From Paenibacillus gyeongsangnamensis (GTDB taxonomy: Bacteria > Bacillota > Bacilli > Paenibacillales > NBRC-103111), in assembly GCF_027533625.1 (NCBI RefSeq), contig NZ_JAQAGZ010000009.1, positions 124,001 through 188,000 on the forward strand: 64,000 nt of DNA, given 5' to 3'. The position numbers were made by a program, and so were the translations under genes. Within the stretch, counting starts at the first letter, position 1. Each line of letters begins with the position of its first letter. The notes beneath the pieces were generated by a model. The model was not told where the DNA came from and did no database searches. It was given only the letters and a program-made list of their open reading frames with translations. Of the stretch, positions 61,655 to 64,000 are shown one piece after another.

Positions 61655-63877
61655 TCAACGCGTTGGCGCGGTTTCGTCAATCGCGTTGAACGCTTTTTTC
61701 ATCAAATCATAGCTCTTCTTCGGGCGCTCGACATACTGTACCTTGTTCCAAGGGGCCCATTGATAGATCGGCAGCTTGGAAACCTGGTAGACTCCATCAG
61801 AGCTGTTAAGACCGATTACTCCGCTGCCGTCGCGGTTTGCGATCCAAGGAACGAGGCGTATGCCTTTGGTGGTAGTGGCATACATCTTGCCGCCCTTGTC
61901 ACCGTAGCTCATCACCTGCAGGGAGCTCGGATCGGTGAAGCCCAGCAGCATCCAAGGGATGCGCATCTCGACGATGTTTCCTTTCGCCTCCCACATGGCC
62001 AGCGAATTGAAGTTCGGCGAAGCCGGATCGGTCGTACCTCGCTTCAGCAGCCCGGCCGGAACATCCTCGAAAGGAAAATCCTTGGCCGCATCCGGAGGGG
62101 TGAGCTGCAGTCCTACGGACAGCTTCCAGGGGTTAAAGATACCGGAATCGTCCTTCATCTCCTCAGGCTTCACCTTCAGCATGCCGTATTGGTTGCCGTA
62201 CAGCCGGGTATGGAAATCATAGTTCGACGCGATCTTTACTTGGCTCTCGCCGTCCTTGCCCAGCGTAATGAGCGTCTCCAGCCCTTCGTCGAGCTGAACG
62301 CCACCCAGCTCCTTGGCATGCTTGTTGCCGCCCGGAAGCGTATCAACACCGAAGTTCAGCTGCTGCTTGTTCGGGTCAAACGGCTGTTCCAGCTCGGCCA
62401 GAATATACACATAAGCTTCATCGTGGGTCATCGTGATCGACTTAAAGCCGGGATACGTGCCCGGAAGCGTCATTTTGTCGTCGTTCTTCAGCGCCTTCCA
62501 GTCGGACGGATCGCCGTCGATCTTCAGCGGACCGTCCTTGCCGGACAGCTCCGCAATGAGACCGAAGTGCTGTTCGTTCGTCAGCACGTTGTGCCACAGC
62601 TTGCGCCGGTTCGCCGGAATTTCGAAATACATCGTATTCCATGTCCGCTTGAACCATTCGTCCTGCCAGGAGAAGACGATGCCGCCGGCCATGCCCTCCG
62701 TGGCGATGTCCTGCAGAAGCGAGGCGTCGATCTTGCCCTGCTCGGTCTCGTCGTGGCCGCCTTGATTGCGGTCCTTGTTGGCTAAATGGCCAATCCCCAG
62801 GGAAGAAGGAACGCCGAATTCCGTTATCATGACCGGCATGCCCTTATGATAGGCCTTGATCTTGCGCAGATAGCTGCGGTACGTATTGACCGAGCCGTCC
62901 TTATCCTTGACGTCCATGAACGTCTGATCCAATCGGAAGAAGTCCGGGTAGTAAGGATAGGCGTGGAAGGAGGCAAAATAGCCCGCCGACCAGCTATGCG
63001 CGTCCAGATGCGTGGCGTCGACGCTTACCATATCTTCCTGGAGCAGCACCTCGCCGGGATGCTTGATCGGATCCGTCGTTACCCAGTTGGTGAAGGTGAG
63101 CGGATGCTTCCAGCCGTTCTGGGACTCCTGCACGGCCAGATGATCTAGCATTTCCGCAAGCCAGTTCTCGAAGGCGGTGGAGCCTTGCTTAGCGGAGATA
63201 TAGGTGCCTTTATAGCCGGTCTTGTCCTTGTGCAGCGCATCGGTATTCTGGACCATCTTCGGATCCCACTCCGTACCGGCGGACCAAGCGAGCAGATAAG
63301 GCCCGGCGTTATACCGGTAAGTCCCGCTGGCCTTCCCGAACCGTTCCGGGATGTCGGCCGCACCGTAAACGGCGCCCACGGAATAGGTGATCTCCTCTTG
63401 AAACTCTCTGTAAATATCCTGCTGATACGCGTCCTTCTTCTCGATTAGCTCATCCTCCGGCGTCCAGATGCCTTGGATGAAGTAGAGGGGCTGGTCGGCG
63501 TGCTTCTGATTGTATTCGACCAGCGCTTGATAGAATGACGGCGATAGAATGGTGTACACGCGGATCGTGTTGGCGCCGAGGTCCTGGATCTGCTTGAACC
63601 ATTCCATATATTTATCCTTGCTGATCGGCAGCTCACCGGGGTCATGTCCCGGTAATGCGGCGCCGACATTGACCCCTTTCACAAAAAAGGGTGTCCATGC
63701 CTGCTTGGTGTAGATCTCGATGTGATCCCCTTGCGTACGGAATTTGATCTGCGAGCCGTCGCTGCTCTGGATGCTCTCCACCTTCTTGGCGGGCCAGTAA
63801 TGCCACACCAGGAAGAACACGACGGCCATCGCGACAAACCGCAGCAGCCAGGTGACCGGTGTGGCGGTCCGCTTCAT
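61655..63877 (-). CDS. Membrane-anchored glycosidase-like TIM-barrel protein with carbohydrate-binding-type C-terminus
   Basis: A 740-residue protein. One membrane helix near the N-terminus (FVAMAVVFFLVWHYW) anchors it outside. Residues about 55-440 look like a GH2/GH5-type barrel: FFVKGVNVGAALPG, LGANTIRVYTIL, the acid-base region SAGTEWDP and the candidate nucleophile in VMITEFGVPSS. From about 470 a beta domain (LKIDGDPSDWKALKND opening) resembles a CBM9/DOMON-like module. AAAGGAGCTC before the ATG at 63877. It follows a response regulator on the same strand, so possibly an exopolysaccharide locus. Enzyme activity unproven. Confidence 0.72.
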   Translation of the reverse strand: MKRTATPVTWLLRFVAMAVVFFLVWHYWPAKKVESIQSSDGSQIKFRTQGDHIEIYTKQAWTPFFVKGVNVGAALPGHDPGELPISKDKYMEWFKQIQDLGANTIRVYTILSPSFYQALVEYNQKHADQPLYFIQGIWTPEDELIEKKDAYQQDIYREFQEEITYSVGAVYGAADIPERFGKASGTYRYNAGPYLLAWSAGTEWDPKMVQNTDALHKDKTGYKGTYISAKQGSTAFENWLAEMLDHLAVQESQNGWKHPLTFTNWVTTDPIKHPGEVLLQEDMVSVDATHLDAHSWSAGYFASFHAYPYYPDFFRLDQTFMDVKDKDGSVNTYRSYLRKIKAYHKGMPVMITEFGVPSSLGIGHLANKDRNQGGHDETEQGKIDASLLQDIATEGMAGGIVFSWQDEWFKRTWNTMYFEIPANRRKLWHNVLTNEQHFGLIAELSGKDGPLKIDGDPSDWKALKNDDKMTLPGTYPGFKSITMTHDEAYVYILAELEQPFDPNKQQLNFGVDTLPGGNKHAKELGGVQLDEGLETLITLGKDGESQVKIASNYDFHTRLYGNQYGMLKVKPEEMKDDSGIFNPWKLSVGLQLTPPDAAKDFPFEDVPAGLLKRGTTDPASPNFNSLAMWEAKGNIVEMRIPWMLLGFTDPSSLQVMSYGDKGGKMYATTTKGIRLVPWIANRDGSGVIGLNSSDGVYQVSKLPIYQWAPWNKVQYVERPKKSYDLMKKAFNAIDETAPTR

Positions 63878-63910
63878 GGTCATGAGCTCCTTTGTTCTTC
63901 AAGTTAGGAT

Positions 63911-64000
63911 TTAAGCCAGCAGCCGTCTCAGCCGCGCTTCCAATTCCATCGGAGAAAACGGCTTCCGGATCACGTCGGCCGCCCCGAGCTCGAAGCATTT
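63911..64000 (-). CDS. Response regulator receiver domain, C-terminal end only
   Basis: Thirty codons enter from the right edge and stop at TAA 63911-63913: LGAADVIRKPFSPMELEARL is the end of a CheY-like receiver, with the conserved Lys in RKPF. No output domain follows before the stop, so this is a receiver-terminal protein or a receiver at the C-terminus of a larger protein. It lies upstream of the glycosidase-like gene by 33 bases. Confidence 0.75.
   Translation of the reverse strand, partial: KCFELGAADVIRKPFSPMELEARLRRLLA

Overview
The window reads as chromosome of a spore-forming, fairly GC-rich Firmicute, most likely Paenibacillus or a close relative. The evidence is strong GGAGG ribosome-binding sites with ATG, GTG and TTG starts, many rho-independent terminators, and sporulation genes (ylbJ, yunB, a lytH-like M23 peptidase, an alpha/beta SASP). 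It also carries a SinI/SinR pair, YesN-type AraC sensors with a Cache domain, and the local order lytH-yunB near lipA-yutD known from Bacillus. No rRNA, tRNA or CRISPR array was seen.

Layout. 1-3.7 kb: the end of a leucyl aminopeptidase, cutC, a ROK kinase, and a GGMP pentapeptide-repeat protein behind a sigma-K-like promoter. 4.0-11.5 kb: two GntR-family regulators, then a seven-gene operon (two metallophosphoesterases, a UgpB-like binding protein, two permeases, a tyrosine-phosphatase-like protein). The second regulator and the operon share an identical promoter/operator plan (TACAAG-N10-CTTGTA), and the operon also has Pho-box-like hexamers, so it looks like a phosphoester scavenging system. 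11.7-15.3 kb: a three-subunit xanthine-dehydrogenase-family enzyme. 15.6-20.5 kb: a secreted phospholipase C/acid phosphatase with a good Pho-box candidate, a two-component system and an orphan response regulator. 20.6-25.2 kb: a Ser-rich surface protein, YxcD, GNAT, AzoR, YunB, LytH-like.

25.3-42.3 kb is mostly housekeeping. It holds nickel-pincer cofactor genes larB and larC, the latter split into convergent LarC1 and LarC2. Then come lipA, yutD with a long disordered tail, an unusual 164-bp tandem array, nadK, a PilZ protein, an alpha-glucan phosphorylase, ylbJ, a truncated globin, DUF2225, YycC-like, an M3 oligopeptidase and a chemoreceptor with almost no external domain.

42.4-50.2 kb is accessory DNA, visibly AT-richer. 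An approximately 300-bp direct duplication (42735-43035 and 48355-48655) brackets a block of phage-like small genes, a broken DNA ligase, an SOS-controlled YolD operon and YdjO. Each copy of the duplication carries one intact and one stump gene of a convergent pair. A trio of CBO0543-type membrane proteins, the last one broken, follows.

50.2-64.0 kb returns to core-like DNA: SASP, a CE7 acetyl esterase, a probable group II intron fragment, a binding protein without permeases, a BASS transporter, an AraC/GH43 pair, a large AraC-type sensor, SinI/SinR, a membrane-anchored glycosidase-like protein and the end of a response regulator.

Two dispersed palindromic repeat families run through the window. 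One is an approximately 102-bp two-hairpin element (at least six copies or remnants), usually placed just after a terminator. The other is a MITE-like element at 17.4 kb with a half copy at 55.4 kb.
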